From assembly GCA_009363875.1 (NCBI GenBank), contig CM018680.1, forward strand, positions 57,481,088 through 57,545,087: DNA of 64,000 bases, read 5' to 3'. Position numbers and translations under genes: made by a program. Each line of letters starts with the position of its first letter. The stretch's first letter is position 1. Under the pieces are notes generated by a model that had not been told where the DNA came from, did not search any database, and saw only the letters and a list, made by a program, of their open reading frames with translations. Below are positions 23,765-33,726 of the stretch, one piece after another. The stretch comes from Mikania micrantha. Lineage: Eukaryota > Streptophyta > Magnoliopsida > Asterales > Asteraceae.

Positions 23765-24820
23765 ATGGCTGCTCTAAACAAACATGATACAGAAAATGGC
23801 ACTCTCAACAAGCCACCAATGTTCACACCTGAAGACTTCGATACCTGGAAAGTCAGAATGGAAGGGTTCATTAGGAACCAAGACTTCAAACTTTGGAAGT
23901 CTGTTCTTGAAGGTCCCTACATTCCTACAGTTGCTGCTGCTGGTGCTGGAGTTGCTGCAGTACCAAAAGATCCATCTATGTACTCAGACGAAGATTACAA
24001 GAAGATGGAAGTTGATTCTAAAGCTCTTTGGCTCATTCAGATGTCAATACCGAACTCCATCATACATGCATTCAAGAAATGCAAGTCTGCTCAAGAACTG
24101 TGGAACTCCTTAAAGCAGATGTATGAAGGTTCAGATGATGTCAAAGAAAACAAGAAAGATATGCTGAAACAAAAATTTGAGAATTTTTGTCAACAAAACA
24201 ATGAGAATATGTCATCTCAGTATCTAAGGTATGTCCAACTTGTAGATGAATTGACAACTGCAGGTGTGATTCTGGATAATCAAGATGTGCTCAGAAAATT
24301 TCTGAGATCCCTTCCAAAGGCATGGAACATATATTCGGTTACTATAAGAAGAACAGAAAACCTGAAGACTCTAACTCTGGGCGAGTTGTTTGGTATTCTC
24401 AGTGCCTATCAGATGGAACTAGATGCTCAAGAATCTAAAGTCTCCCATTTACCATCTGGTTCAGCCGCTCTTTATGCTCTCATCAACAATCCTCCATATC
24501 AAAGCTTCCAACCCATCTACCATCCAACATCCATACCCAATGTCACACTTCCTGAAACTTTAACTCCATCAAACTCTCACCCAAATCATCTCTCAAATCC
24601 AACTTCACTACCAACATCTGGGCAAGGAGCTTTTATGGCTGAAGAAACCAACTACTTCCAACTGTGTCAAGAAGATTTAGATGGTATTCCTGCAGATGAC
24701 TTAGAAGAAATGGACATAAATTACCAGATGGCCATGATTTCCTATCGAGCAAAGAAGTTCTATCAGAGAACTGGAAGGCAGTTTAAAAAAACACAATATG
24801 AAAACTGGATTTGGTCTTGA
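23765..24820 (+). CDS. Copia gag, N-terminal part (351 codons)
   Basis: Capsid-type Gag of a Ty1/Copia element, which packages element RNA into virus-like particles. The start ATG in AAGATGGC lies 103 bp after the PBS. Residues 1-60 hold the W-x-x-x-M segment (DTWKVRMEGFIRN) of the DUF4219-like N-terminus; the region around residues 80-220 (KALWLIQMSI, AQELWNSLKQMYEG, LRKFLRSLPKAW) matches the UBN2 gag family of plant Copia elements. The frame ends at 24820, while the zinc-knuckle part continues in the +1 frame from within an A7 run at 24785-24791. A one-base expansion of that run is the simplest explanation; programmed shifting is possible but not shown. Confidence 0.9.
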   Translation: MAALNKHDTENGTLNKPPMFTPEDFDTWKVRMEGFIRNQDFKLWKSVLEGPYIPTVAAAGAGVAAVPKDPSMYSDEDYKKMEVDSKALWLIQMSIPNSIIHAFKKCKSAQELWNSLKQMYEGSDDVKENKKDMLKQKFENFCQQNNENMSSQYLRYVQLVDELTTAGVILDNQDVLRKFLRSLPKAWNIYSVTIRRTENLKTLTLGELFGILSAYQMELDAQESKVSHLPSGSAALYALINNPPYQSFQPIYHPTSIPNVTLPETLTPSNSHPNHLSNPTSLPTSGQGAFMAEETNYFQLCQEDLDGIPADDLEEMDINYQMAMISYRAKKFYQRTGRQFKKTQYENWIWS

Positions 24821-26459
24821 CAAGTCCAAGCTTAAATGCTTCAACTGTCAACAATTGGGCCACTTCTCCAGAGAATGCAAGACCACAGGAACTCAGCCAA
24901 CACCGTCTGGGCAATCACAACAAAGACCGTCAAGCTCAACAAACAATGCAAACATTGCAGAACAAGACTTTTCAGATTGGAGCTTTCAAGCTGAGGATCC
25001 TTCCATCTCCAACAGTGCCTTGATGGCAAATGACTCATCTTCCTCAAGCAAGGTAACTGATAATATGTGCTCACCTGAATGCTTAGAAACATTAACTATT
25101 TATAAGAAAATAAATTCCCAACTCTGTAACGAACTTGAGTCTCTACAAGTTGTCAAGGCAAATTTCTTTGAGGTTGAAAGAAATTACAAAGAAAAGATTG
25201 AAGAAATGGAAAAGACTATTTCAAGTTTAAAACATGAAGATACTAACAAACAGTGTCAAATTAAAAATCTTTTAGAAAGACTAACCACTGCCAAGACTGA
25301 ACTTGTAATGGCCGAGTCTTACAGAGACAAATTTCTAAGCCAAGGTGAAAAATATGAAAAACTTTTAGGGATGAGCAGCACAACTGAACTAGTGAATAAA
25401 CATGGGGCTGGTTTGGGATATAATAGAGTAGAACCTCCATCTGCTTATACTTCCATAGCAGATGTTAGGTGCAAACCACCAGTTGATCTTGTGTACAATG
25501 AGGAATTGGATATACACAAGGTGGTTCAAATGGATACTCTCTCTAATCCAAGTACCTCAACATGCTCAGATGAGGATGATATTCCTATTAAATCAGTAAA
25601 AGAAAAACAAGCTTTGAAAATTAAGAAACAAAATAAGAAAACTAAGAAACATTCAACAGTTTTTATCAAAGCTAAAACCCCAGAAAATATCTCCTCAGAT
25701 GAGTATGTGACTTGCCCATCTGACAAGTCAAAAAGAGGTAGGTCTATGGAGAGAAAGATCAATTCTCCAGGGAAACAGGCAAAGTCTAAGACTAACAAGT
25801 ATGTTGGAACATCCAAATCATCACTCTCTGAGGATCAAAGCTCAGACTTCGTTAAAAGGAATCAGCAGCAACACTCTCCAAACAGTCAAACTCTATGTCT
25901 GATGTGCGGTGAAAAGAGTCATTTTGCTGCTGATTGCTTCTATAATCCAAGAAGCAGAATTTTCTCAAAATTATAGGGAAGAGGAAGAAAGAATAGTTGG
26001 AGTCAGTCATCTACTTCTTCGGAAGAACAGAGAAGAAATTCAGTCAAGAGGGTGTCGGAAGCAAGTACCTCCAATAATAGGAAGAAACAAAATAAAAGGG
26101 ATTTTGAAAAGAAAGCATCGGAAGCAAAGAAAAAGGAAGCTTCCGATAGAAAAGTAACCTCGAAAGCTCATCAAAGGAATGCTTTCAACAAGCAAAAGAA
26201 ATCATTTTTCTTCGGAAGAAGACCATCGGAAGAAAAAAGAAAAGTAGCTTCCGATCACTATCAAAAGAAACCAAGTCTTCCGACAACTCAAAAGGCAAAA
26301 CAAGTATGGAAGAAAAAGGAATCAACTGATAAGCCATCACTCTCATCAGAAGCAAGCACATCATCTGTCCCATCTAGGATGAAATCAAAGAAATTTAATT
26401 ACAATGATGCAAATGGCAAACCCAAGACCACATGGGCTTGGGTTCCCATCAGAAACTAA
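24798..26459 (+). pseudogene. Copia gag, C-terminal part with two zinc knuckles, interrupted by a stop
   Basis: Continues Gag in a second frame. A CCHC knuckle CFNCQQLGHFSREC lies near the start, a coiled-coil-like segment follows (about 25090-25370), and a second knuckle CLMCGEKSHFAADC lies near 25900. An in-frame TAG at 25974-25976 breaks the frame; the equivalent codon in element C is CAG, so a C-to-T change is likely. The same frame resumes to a TAA at 26457-26459. The last 400 bp encode a Lys/Ser/Glu-rich tail (KASEAKKKEAS) whose DNA is built on repeated CGGAAG/CTTCCG boxes. Knuckles bind element RNA; the basic tail has no known function. Confidence 0.85.
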
Positions 26460-26769
26460 CTCATTTCTGGTCATGTGCAGGGACAGCAAGAATCAAAAGG
26501 CAACTTGTGGATAGTTGACAGTGGCTGCTCCAGGCACATGACAGGCAACAAGACCCTCTTGCACAAATATGAACCATTATTTGGAGGATCTGTTGCTTTT
26601 GGAAGTGATCCAGTAGGAGGATACATAACAGAGATTGTGCAGAAAAGAAGTTGATTCATTTGGTCAAAGTTGATTCAGAACACAATTTGGCAGATCACTT
26701 CACCAAGGCATTTGATGAAGGAAGGTTCAGGTACTTAATAACATCCATTGGGATGCTAAACTTTGAATA
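26460..26769 (+). pseudogene. Pol remnant: protease stub fused to the RNase H C-terminus
   Basis: Directly after the gag stop and in the same frame, the aspartic-protease signature WIVDSGCSRHMTGN is present (about 26507-26548). The frame then runs about 30 codons and, around 26630-26645, jumps to sequence matching the extreme end of Copia RNase H (HLVKVDSEHNLADHFTKAF, then IGMLNFE and a stop). Element C retains RT/RNase H before its equivalent end at 48775. The intervening integrase, reverse transcriptase and RNase H body, normally over 3 kb, is missing. The element therefore cannot encode its own replication or integration enzymes. Whether the deletion preceded or followed the last transposition cannot be told from one copy. 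Confidence 0.88.
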
Positions 26770-26770
26770 A

Positions 26771-27330
26771 ACTGGAAGGAAATATATAATTCTTCGGAAG
26801 ATAAACTTAAATTATCTTCCGATGAGTAACTACTCAGCAGAAGATAGGTTAAGTCTTCGGAAGCATTATTTCTTCCTTTGTCGGAAGATATCACACTTCA
26901 GAAGCTAAATTACCTTATGAGGAAATACTCTTCCGATACATTATCTTCGGAAGCATAGGCTTCTCAAGGTACTCTTCAGAAGAAGGTGTCTTCCGAAGAA
27001 CATTCTATCTGATAAATTATCTAACATTTCAGAAGCACTTGCTTCCGATGTATTAAATTTATACTTCTAAATTATTGCTTCTGATCTTTAGAAGCAGTGC
27101 TTCCGATAGTATAAATTTTATTCTTCGGAAGTAAAACTCCTCAGAAAACTTTTTGATCTTCAGAAAACTTTTTGGTCTAATTCACTCCTTCCGAAAGCCA
27201 CATCTTCGGAAGCAATTCTGAACTTAATGAAAATTCCTACATTTATTATGCAACCAGCTGTCATCGGAAAACCTTTTTCTGACATCTGGATTTCAAAATT
27301 AAATGTGTTTCTATATTTAATGCTGAAATC
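26771..27330 (+). repeat. Spacer packed with CTTCCGAAG-type palindromic boxes
   Basis: Between the pol stop and the accessory-ORF promoter, TTCGGAAG, CTTCCGA and CTTCAGAAG variants recur about 15-18 times in 500 bp. Both orientations are present because CTTCCGAAG is nearly self-complementary. The same boxes fill the first part of the LTRs and the 3' end of gag. The matching spacer of element C (48280-48770, - strand) has the same composition. A role as protein-binding sites upstream of the TATA box at 27337 is inferred. Confidence 0.8.
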
Positions 27331-27336
27331 CGAAGG

Positions 27337-27344
27337 TATATAAA
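27337..27344 (+). promoter_or_regulatory. Putative internal TATA box for the accessory ORF
   Basis: TATATAAA lies 102 bp upstream of the ATG at 27439 in the context GAAGGTATATAAAGG, then TCTCCCGCTCATTC. Element C (- strand) has GAAGGTATAAAAGG followed by the same TCTCCCGCTCATTC, with its TATA also 102 bp from the homologous ATG. Conservation of sequence and spacing in a noncoding stretch suggests a real core promoter. Transcription has not been shown. Confidence 0.65.
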
Positions 27345-27438
27345 GGTCTCCCGCTCATTCAAATTCTCACAAACTGTTTCATTTTGAACTCTTCTTTTCT
27401 TTGATCTCCCAGATTGTGCCCTAAAATCACCAACTGCC

Positions 27439-30400
27439 ATGGCTCTTCTTGCTTTCAAACCTGCTCACAACGTACCAGCGGAGTTATCAGCGGAACATGA
27501 TGCTGACTTCGCCCCAATAATCTCCTTTCTTCAAAGGAGCAGGTATTTCTTTGCACTAACCGTTCAGCCCTTGGTGTATGAATCTCATCACCAACAGTTT
27601 TGGGCATCTTGTTCTGTTTCTTCGTCTCCCAATGGTCGGTCTCTTGTTGTCACCATTGATGCTCATCCTATTGCTATTTCTGTGGAGACCATCTGTCGGC
27701 ATCTCAAACTACATGATGCCGGTGGAAAGGTCTCATTCACAAAGGATGAGGTAGCATCGACATTTCAGTCGATGGGGTACGAAGGTCCTCTCCCTTCAAC
27801 AACCTATTTGAAGGGTAGAGTGTCCTACAATTACAAGTACCTCATACATTTGTTCCTACACTGTCTTTCCAATAAAACTGGTGGTTGGGATCAAATACCA
27901 TCTGACTTAGCTTCGGCTATTCATGGTTTGATCTCTAACAAACTGTTTAATTTTTCTGCTTTTATTTTCAATAATTTGGTTGACAATATTTCGTCACCAA
28001 AGAAATTTTGTATGTTTCCCAGGTTTTTGCAACAGATTTTCAATGAGGAATTGGGCACTTTCCTCTCTCTAACTGGGAATACATATAAAATGCCCTTGGT
28101 CTCGTCCAAGGTTTTTGTACAACTTAAGAAGAAGGGTGCCCAGTTCTCTGGGAACTTCACTCCCCTTCTTCCCACTATGGTGTCCCATACTTCAGCAGGT
28201 GACAGCTCTGTTAACCCCATAGATGCTGAACCCACACCTTCCACTTTTGTCCCTCACCCCATCAAAATCACTTACAAACGAAAACGAAACCCTGTGCAAC
28301 TCTCTACAGTTGTTCAGGCTCCTTCTACTGAACCCAAAAAGAAAAAGGTTAAAAGGACTGCTCAGGGCACAGTTCTACCTAAGGTGAAAGCCACACCCCT
28401 TGTGTGTCCACAGGTTCTTCCTTTGGAGCCTGTGGCTGCCCTTAACCAGCCTGCAAGCCCTCAGCTTATGTCACAACACATAACTGAGAATATTCAAAGG
28501 GATACACCCATAGTTGAGTCTGCTTCTCATGAAGCTACTCCCTTAGATCAGAGACTGTCTACCAGGTCTCCAGGTTCTTATCACCCAGATATGCCCCACT
28601 CCCATACTATTACCCCGGCTCTTGGAACTTTTGCCGTATCTGTGGAGGAACCACTCTCTCCCACTTCCCAAACTTTAATGAGAGTGGTGACACAGTTACA
28701 GGCACGGTTTCCTGACCCAGAGCCTATTATATCAGAGGTTGGCCCTAGTAGTTTTGAAGGAGCCAATGCAGGTGAGGCTGCCACTACTGTTGATCTTAAT
28801 CAAGATCCACAGGACAGTGGTACAGGCACTAGGACCTCACCTGCGGCAACCTATGTTGGGGAGGACTTCTTTGAGATTCTTCTCAATGAAGGGAATCCAG
28901 GGTGCCAAGAAACCACATCTGGTGGTGGAGGTGCAGGAGCTTGGCTCAGTACTCCATCGCCCCATGACTCTACTCCGGTGGAAGAGGGCACAACCACACA
29001 GGAATTGACGGCTACAATAACTTCCCTCCAAGCCAGGGTAGCTCAGTTAGAAGCTGAGGTGGCTACCCTGCGGCTTGAGATCCAGACCAACGAAGCAACC
29101 ATTCTGGATCTCAGGAGGCGTCCACCTGTTATTCTACATCCTTTTCATCCTGATCCTGCTACTTCCACTTTCACCTCCCCTGATGCTACCAAAAAGGGGG
29201 AGAATGTACCAACTGCAGGGTCAAGATCAGAAGCAAGAGAAGAGGAGGGTGCACAGGAAGTTACTCCATCCATAGTCACTTTGACTGCTGAATGGGATGA
29301 CTTCTTGGGTACTTATTTTCAAGATTCTTCTTCTACTTCCTCTTCTTCTTCTTCTGAGGATACAAGGGAGGTTGTCAAAGAGACTGAACAGCAAACATCA
29401 AATGTCTCTTTGGAACCTCAGTCCCCTTCTGGGACTAAGTCTTCTTCTGAGACGGCAGCCCAGGTTACCATGGAAGAAGCTACACAAGACGAACAAATAT
29501 CAATGGAACCTGTGTCCCCTTCTGGGACAGAAGCTGCTGAAGACCTCTCCTCCTCTCCTGAGCCCTTTGTGGAAACTAATAAGGAATCATCCAAGGTGAT
29601 TGGTCAACTAGAGGAGACAGTGAATGCTGAAGTTAATTCCGAAGCTGCAGCTGTTTCCAAAGGCCCAGTCATTATTGATGACTCCTCCACAGAGGAGCTA
29701 TCTGCCGATGAACCAATTGGTGAGGCTACAGGAGAAATCTCCTCTGGGGTAAATGTACCAGTTGATGACAAAGGAAAAAGAAAGCTTACCCCCGAGGAGG
29801 AAGCACAACTGGAGGAGAGAAGACCAAAGAAAATTAAGGGCCGGCCAAATACCTCTCTAGATGAAGAGCGAGCTAGACTCTCAGCTTTGCTCGAAGAGAG
29901 AGGGTATGACTTTGATGAAGTCTTTCATTGGTCGGTACCTAGAATGGCTGCCGAGCTGGACAAAATGCAGCAGCAGGAACAGGAAGCTGCTGCATCCAAA
30001 GTCCAGATTGCTACAACAAAGACTCAGAAGAACAAGGCTTACAGAGACAAGTGCAAAGCCTTTCTTCTGGAGTATGGATTCCATGCTCGGCAGCTAGGCC
30101 CAATGAAGAACTCAACCATGGATATGCATATCAGAGATATAAAAGCCAAAGTTGCCAGAGGTGAGTTACCTTCAATTGAACAAATAAGGGCAAGAAAGGA
30201 AAGCCTAATGAGAGGCTTAGGTTTAGGGGGAGGAGCAAGAATAGAATTTCCCCTCTCTGGTACAGGAATCAGAGAGGGAGAAGAAGTTATGTGTGGGGAA
30301 GCTACCAAAGCCATGTTTCCCAAAATGTTCCCTCTAAACCCTAAGGAAGAACAAATATCTCCTCCATCAAGTCCATCAATGGATAACATGCCAATCTCTT

Positions 30401-31050
30401 CAGTGATCAAGATCAAAAAGGGTAAGCAATCTAAATGGAAACAATCAACACCAAACCCTGATCTTGAGAGACTTTCACAGGCTGATGAGAGGAGAACAAA
30501 ACCCTCAAGTGCTGAGGATATTGGGTCACAGCCTACTGCAACAACAGGTGCAGCAGTAGAATCAACTGTGGAAGCCCAACAGGCCAGAGTTCTGAGGAGT
30601 CAGGCCACTGCTCAAGACAAACCAAGATTCATAAGAAGAAAGAGCATGGCTAGAAGGAAAAAGAAAACAAAAACTGTCTCCTTTGACTCTGAGCCTGATG
30701 CATCCCTCTCAATAACTGAAGTCACACCAGAAGCAGCTCCTAAAACTACACAATCTCGAGAAGATATGAGGGATATCCGGAGACTAATGCATGAGCACTC
30801 ATACATCCCCTTAGTAAATTGGAGCTTCAATTCACAAGAAAGGATATTCATCCTCACCGACTACAATGGAGAAATAAAACTGGTGGATCTTGTGCATCTG
30901 ATAGTGTTGGCAAAACCCTATATCTTTGATCTAGATAAGCTCCCTCTCAATAATCCTGACAATGGAGCAGATGGGAGGTCAGCCATCAGATTGATAAGAA
31001 AAAGGGCACAGGTGCTGAGGGGTACATGGAAGCCAAGGTTCCTTCCTTAG
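27439..31050 (+). CDS. Intact accessory (post-pol) ORF of Copia element B, 1203 codons
   Basis: Function unknown. The start ATGG follows CCAACTGCC and matches the start of the homologue in element C. Residues ~1-265 form a conserved domain (FWASC, ETICRHLKL, YLKGRVSYNYKYLIH, FCMFPRFLQ) resembling, from memory, a domain abundant in retroelement ORFs of Asteraceae genomes. Residues 299-306 PKKKKVKR are an SV40-like basic motif. Residues 270-790 are Ser/Thr/Pro/Glu-rich and low-complexity, with a heptad coiled coil at ~518-555 (LQARVAQLEAEVATL). Residues ~790-1000 and ~1110-1200 are conserved in the other two copies; a second basic patch, ARRKKKTK, lies near 1071-1078. No signal peptide or membrane segment is evident, so the 'envelope-like' label given to post-pol ORFs of Sireviruses is not supported here. 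The frame has no disabling change, although pol is deleted. Confidence 0.92.
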   Translation: MALLAFKPAHNVPAELSAEHDADFAPIISFLQRSRYFFALTVQPLVYESHHQQFWASCSVSSSPNGRSLVVTIDAHPIAISVETICRHLKLHDAGGKVSFTKDEVASTFQSMGYEGPLPSTTYLKGRVSYNYKYLIHLFLHCLSNKTGGWDQIPSDLASAIHGLISNKLFNFSAFIFNNLVDNISSPKKFCMFPRFLQQIFNEELGTFLSLTGNTYKMPLVSSKVFVQLKKKGAQFSGNFTPLLPTMVSHTSAGDSSVNPIDAEPTPSTFVPHPIKITYKRKRNPVQLSTVVQAPSTEPKKKKVKRTAQGTVLPKVKATPLVCPQVLPLEPVAALNQPASPQLMSQHITENIQRDTPIVESASHEATPLDQRLSTRSPGSYHPDMPHSHTITPALGTFAVSVEEPLSPTSQTLMRVVTQLQARFPDPEPIISEVGPSSFEGANAGEAATTVDLNQDPQDSGTGTRTSPAATYVGEDFFEILLNEGNPGCQETTSGGGGAGAWLSTPSPHDSTPVEEGTTTQELTATITSLQARVAQLEAEVATLRLEIQTNEATILDLRRRPPVILHPFHPDPATSTFTSPDATKKGENVPTAGSRSEAREEEGAQEVTPSIVTLTAEWDDFLGTYFQDSSSTSSSSSSEDTREVVKETEQQTSNVSLEPQSPSGTKSSSETAAQVTMEEATQDEQISMEPVSPSGTEAAEDLSSSPEPFVETNKESSKVIGQLEETVNAEVNSEAAAVSKGPVIIDDSSTEELSADEPIGEATGEISSGVNVPVDDKGKRKLTPEEEAQLEERRPKKIKGRPNTSLDEERARLSALLEERGYDFDEVFHWSVPRMAAELDKMQQQEQEAAASKVQIATTKTQKNKAYRDKCKAFLLEYGFHARQLGPMKNSTMDMHIRDIKAKVARGELPSIEQIRARKESLMRGLGLGGGARIEFPLSGTGIREGEEVMCGEATKAMFPKMFPLNPKEEQISPPSSPSMDNMPISSVIKIKKGKQSKWKQSTPNPDLERLSQADERRTKPSSAEDIGSQPTATTGAAVESTVEAQQARVLRSQATAQDKPRFIRRKSMARRKKKTKTVSFDSEPDASLSITEVTPEAAPKTTQSREDMRDIRRLMHEHSYIPLVNWSFNSQERIFILTDYNGEIKLVDLVHLIVLAKPYIFDLDKLPLNNPDNGADGRSAIRLIRKRAQVLRGTWKPRFLP

Positions 31051-31072
31051 AAGTTTTGGTAGCATCAGCCTA

Positions 31073-31080
31073 GGGGAGAC
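31073..31080 (+). other. Polypurine tract of Copia element B
   Basis: GGGGAGAC immediately precedes the 3' LTR, 22 bp after the accessory-ORF stop codon. Confidence 0.75.
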
Positions 31081-31853
31081 TGTAAAGACTAATAAAGGCT
31101 GATGCTCACCAAACTTCTTATTTTGTCTAAGTATAGGAACCTCTTTGAATAAAAACCTTCGGAAGGAAGAAGTGATTCTTCGAAAGCAGCATTGCTTCCG
31201 AAGGGTAACTGGTTCCTGCCGAAGGTTATACAAGACAACTGCTTCCGAGGAATCCTCTTATGCATTAAAGACAAAGACTTCCGAGGTTTATCCTCTGACA
31301 AAGACTGTAGCAGCTTACTCTCATAGTACAAAAGGTACTGACACAAGACATGCTGATCTGAGTAAAGACAAAGACAACATGTAATGAGTAAGATAAAGCG
31401 CCTTACCTCTCCCATGCTGCATTAAATGAAAAAGATCATCTGAAGCCTTGAAGATCAACAACATTAAATGTCTTTTGTATTTAATAGTCCTTTGTAAAGT
31501 CAATGTCTATTAATGTAATGATCATGACTGAGTGTCTTAGCCTGTTAAGACACTCAACATACTAGAATAAGCTTTACTTTATGTACTTGTCTAGTATACC
31601 CAACTTGTATTCCTAAGAGTATACGGTTGTAGCCTCGGCTATATAACCTCCCATTGTATATGTTGTAACATCTTCTGACTTTGAGAGAAATATATCCTTG
31701 AGCTTGAAATTATTCGTGTGTTCCTATTAGTGTTCAAGGATTATTACTTTGTCATTTTGAGTGCTTGTGAGATTATTCTAACAGAACATTCCGCATCTGT
31801 TAGATTGTATAAGAAATACTTGTGAAGTTTAGATTAAGCAACCCGATCCAACA
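31081..31853 (+). repeat. 3' LTR of Copia element B
   Basis: 773 bp, same ends as the 5' LTR, six substitutions between them and no indels. TATATAA at 31640-31646. Followed by the target duplication CTTTA. Confidence 0.96.
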
Positions 31854-31858
31854 CTTTA

Positions 31859-33718
31859 TCTCTGAGAGGTAAACTATACCTATTGAGCTAAACTATAACT
31901 ATGACTATGTGACATGAACTTGCTATTTGTGTTAGGCTATAACTAGGTGATATGAACTTATCTATTCGAACTACTTGATCTGCATTACATGCTCTCTTTA
32001 GTATACTTAGTTGATATTACTTAACTTTCACATGTGAAAACTCTTAAATTACTCTTTCAACTATATTACATTGGAAAAACTGATCAATGTAGATGTACCA
32101 ATCAAAAACAAGAGTTTTAAACTCAAGTCCTACAACCCAATTTAGTTAGGGAAGTCGGGTATCGATCAACGAGTAGTCAAATAGAAATCACTTTTAAATA
32201 CAATTCACTTAACTAATTGCAATTAAAAATAAAGCTTGAGTTATTGGATTTTGATTGCGAACTAAAACAAATTGATAAGACTTAAAACGCTCTAATTAAA
32301 AGATTTGTAAACAATAAAGAAAAGGTGATCACTTCGGATTTCAAGTTAGTAAAATAACTAGATATATTTTGATTTGTTAATTGGAAACCACATAGATATG
32401 ATTTATGCTTAAATTGATCCACACCTATGATTTGGAAACAAATTAATGACCTTATTGACAATCGATAGCTAGACCGATGCTGTTGATTTGGTAAATTGAA
32501 GATTTCACAAAACCAATGATTTATAGAGCTTTGAAAACTCAATAAATCAATGAAAAACTAATCCAAAACCAATGTTTAACATTTCAAAAGAAACCCTAGC
32601 TATTAAATCTAACTATCCACCTGAAGACGATCACAACGAACTTAACCAGACATCTCTATAGTTGAACCTTCAATCTTCATGATGAATTGTGTGATGGAAT
32701 CTTGATGTTTGGATTGATGAATCGGGGATTTAGAATGCTCCAAAATGCTCCAAAAACGTCCAAGAACTTGCCCCCAAGTTGAGATATGCGACTAGGGTTG
32801 ATTTGGACCTTAAATACCCCAAAAATCGCACAATATGGTGTTTTCCGGATGCACCAGCCGTTACTTATGCTCCATCAGGCGTAACTTACGCCTTCGACTC
32901 CAACTCACACTTCCAACTCTCTGGTTTATAATTCAACAGTCATGAGGCCACGAATCATGACACTTAATTTATGTGTAGGTAAAAACAATTACCTAAACGT
33001 AATAGGCTTGTACAGTCATGAAGTCATTGAATAACTTTTTGTTAGTTAATATTTTTTTGATAAATATCAGACCCATTTGATCCTACCTCCTATTATACGA
33101 ATGCCAATGTTGCACGACATGGTTACTAAGCAAATATGCTTACTTAAAACCTTTTCAATAAAACTAAGAAAATCCTCTTAATTCTACTCTATACAATTTT
33201 TACAATAAATTAACGTATGATATTTAAATCTTTGTATTAATTATTCGTAACTGTCTTTTTGGTTTTGTAAAACTAATGGTTAGCTTGCACATTATATCAT
33301 AATTCGTTGTATTAATAGTTATTCATATAAAGCTTCAAACATACATTACTAGAAAATAAGTTGTTGGGTCTAGAAAAATCAAGATCAACGGTTAATTTGG
33401 ATAAATGAAATGTAAAAAAGAAGTATATTATGTATTTGTTGATTAGGAAGAAACGAGTCACCTACAAGCCACTGAAAATTCAAGATTACGAAGATAATCG
33501 AATACTAGAAAATCCAAAAACCACAACAATTGATATAGCTTAATATAATATTTATTAAATATTAGCATTTTATTGTATTTATTGTTTTTGAGGATTTTAG
33601 TCGTTCGACACTATGAATAGAGAACATTCTTCGTTTTGTAAAAGGACACCTGACAAGAGGGATGTGAGGGTGTTTTTCAAATGTAGTCTTGATAGCGGTT
33701 TAAAATGAACTTCATAAA
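31859..33718. other. Gene-free stretch, possibly a decayed LTR
   Basis: No supported frame. A perfect inverted box GGCGTAACTTACGCC at 32878-32892, preceded by a half-matching copy, resembles the GC-rich hairpin boxes in the long Gypsy LTRs of this window, but no LTR ends were found. Confidence 0.4.
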
Positions 33719-33726
33719 TTCTTTAT

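Larger units (their letters stand above)
22876..31853 (+). mobile_element. Complete but internally deleted Copia (Sirevirus-like) element B, 8978 bp
   Basis: Two 773-bp LTRs with TG...CA ends, an exact 5-bp target duplication CTTTA (22871-22875 and 31854-31858), a PBS for initiator-Met tRNA, gag, a protease stub fused to the C-terminal end of RNase H, a palindrome-rich spacer, an intact accessory ORF and a PPT. Integrase, reverse transcriptase and nearly all of RNase H are absent. The order gag-pol-extra ORF, the PBS and the LTR termini fit the Sirevirus lineage of Ty1/Copia; the lineage call is inferred because RT is missing. The LTRs differ at six sites, so the insertion is recent. Confidence 0.93.

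Noticed and set aside
24785..24792. Programmed -1 frameshift site (A AAA AAC) between the gag frames
   Set aside because: The frame change needed is +1 (or -2), and the heptamer is not in the required phase; a one-base indel in the A run is simpler.
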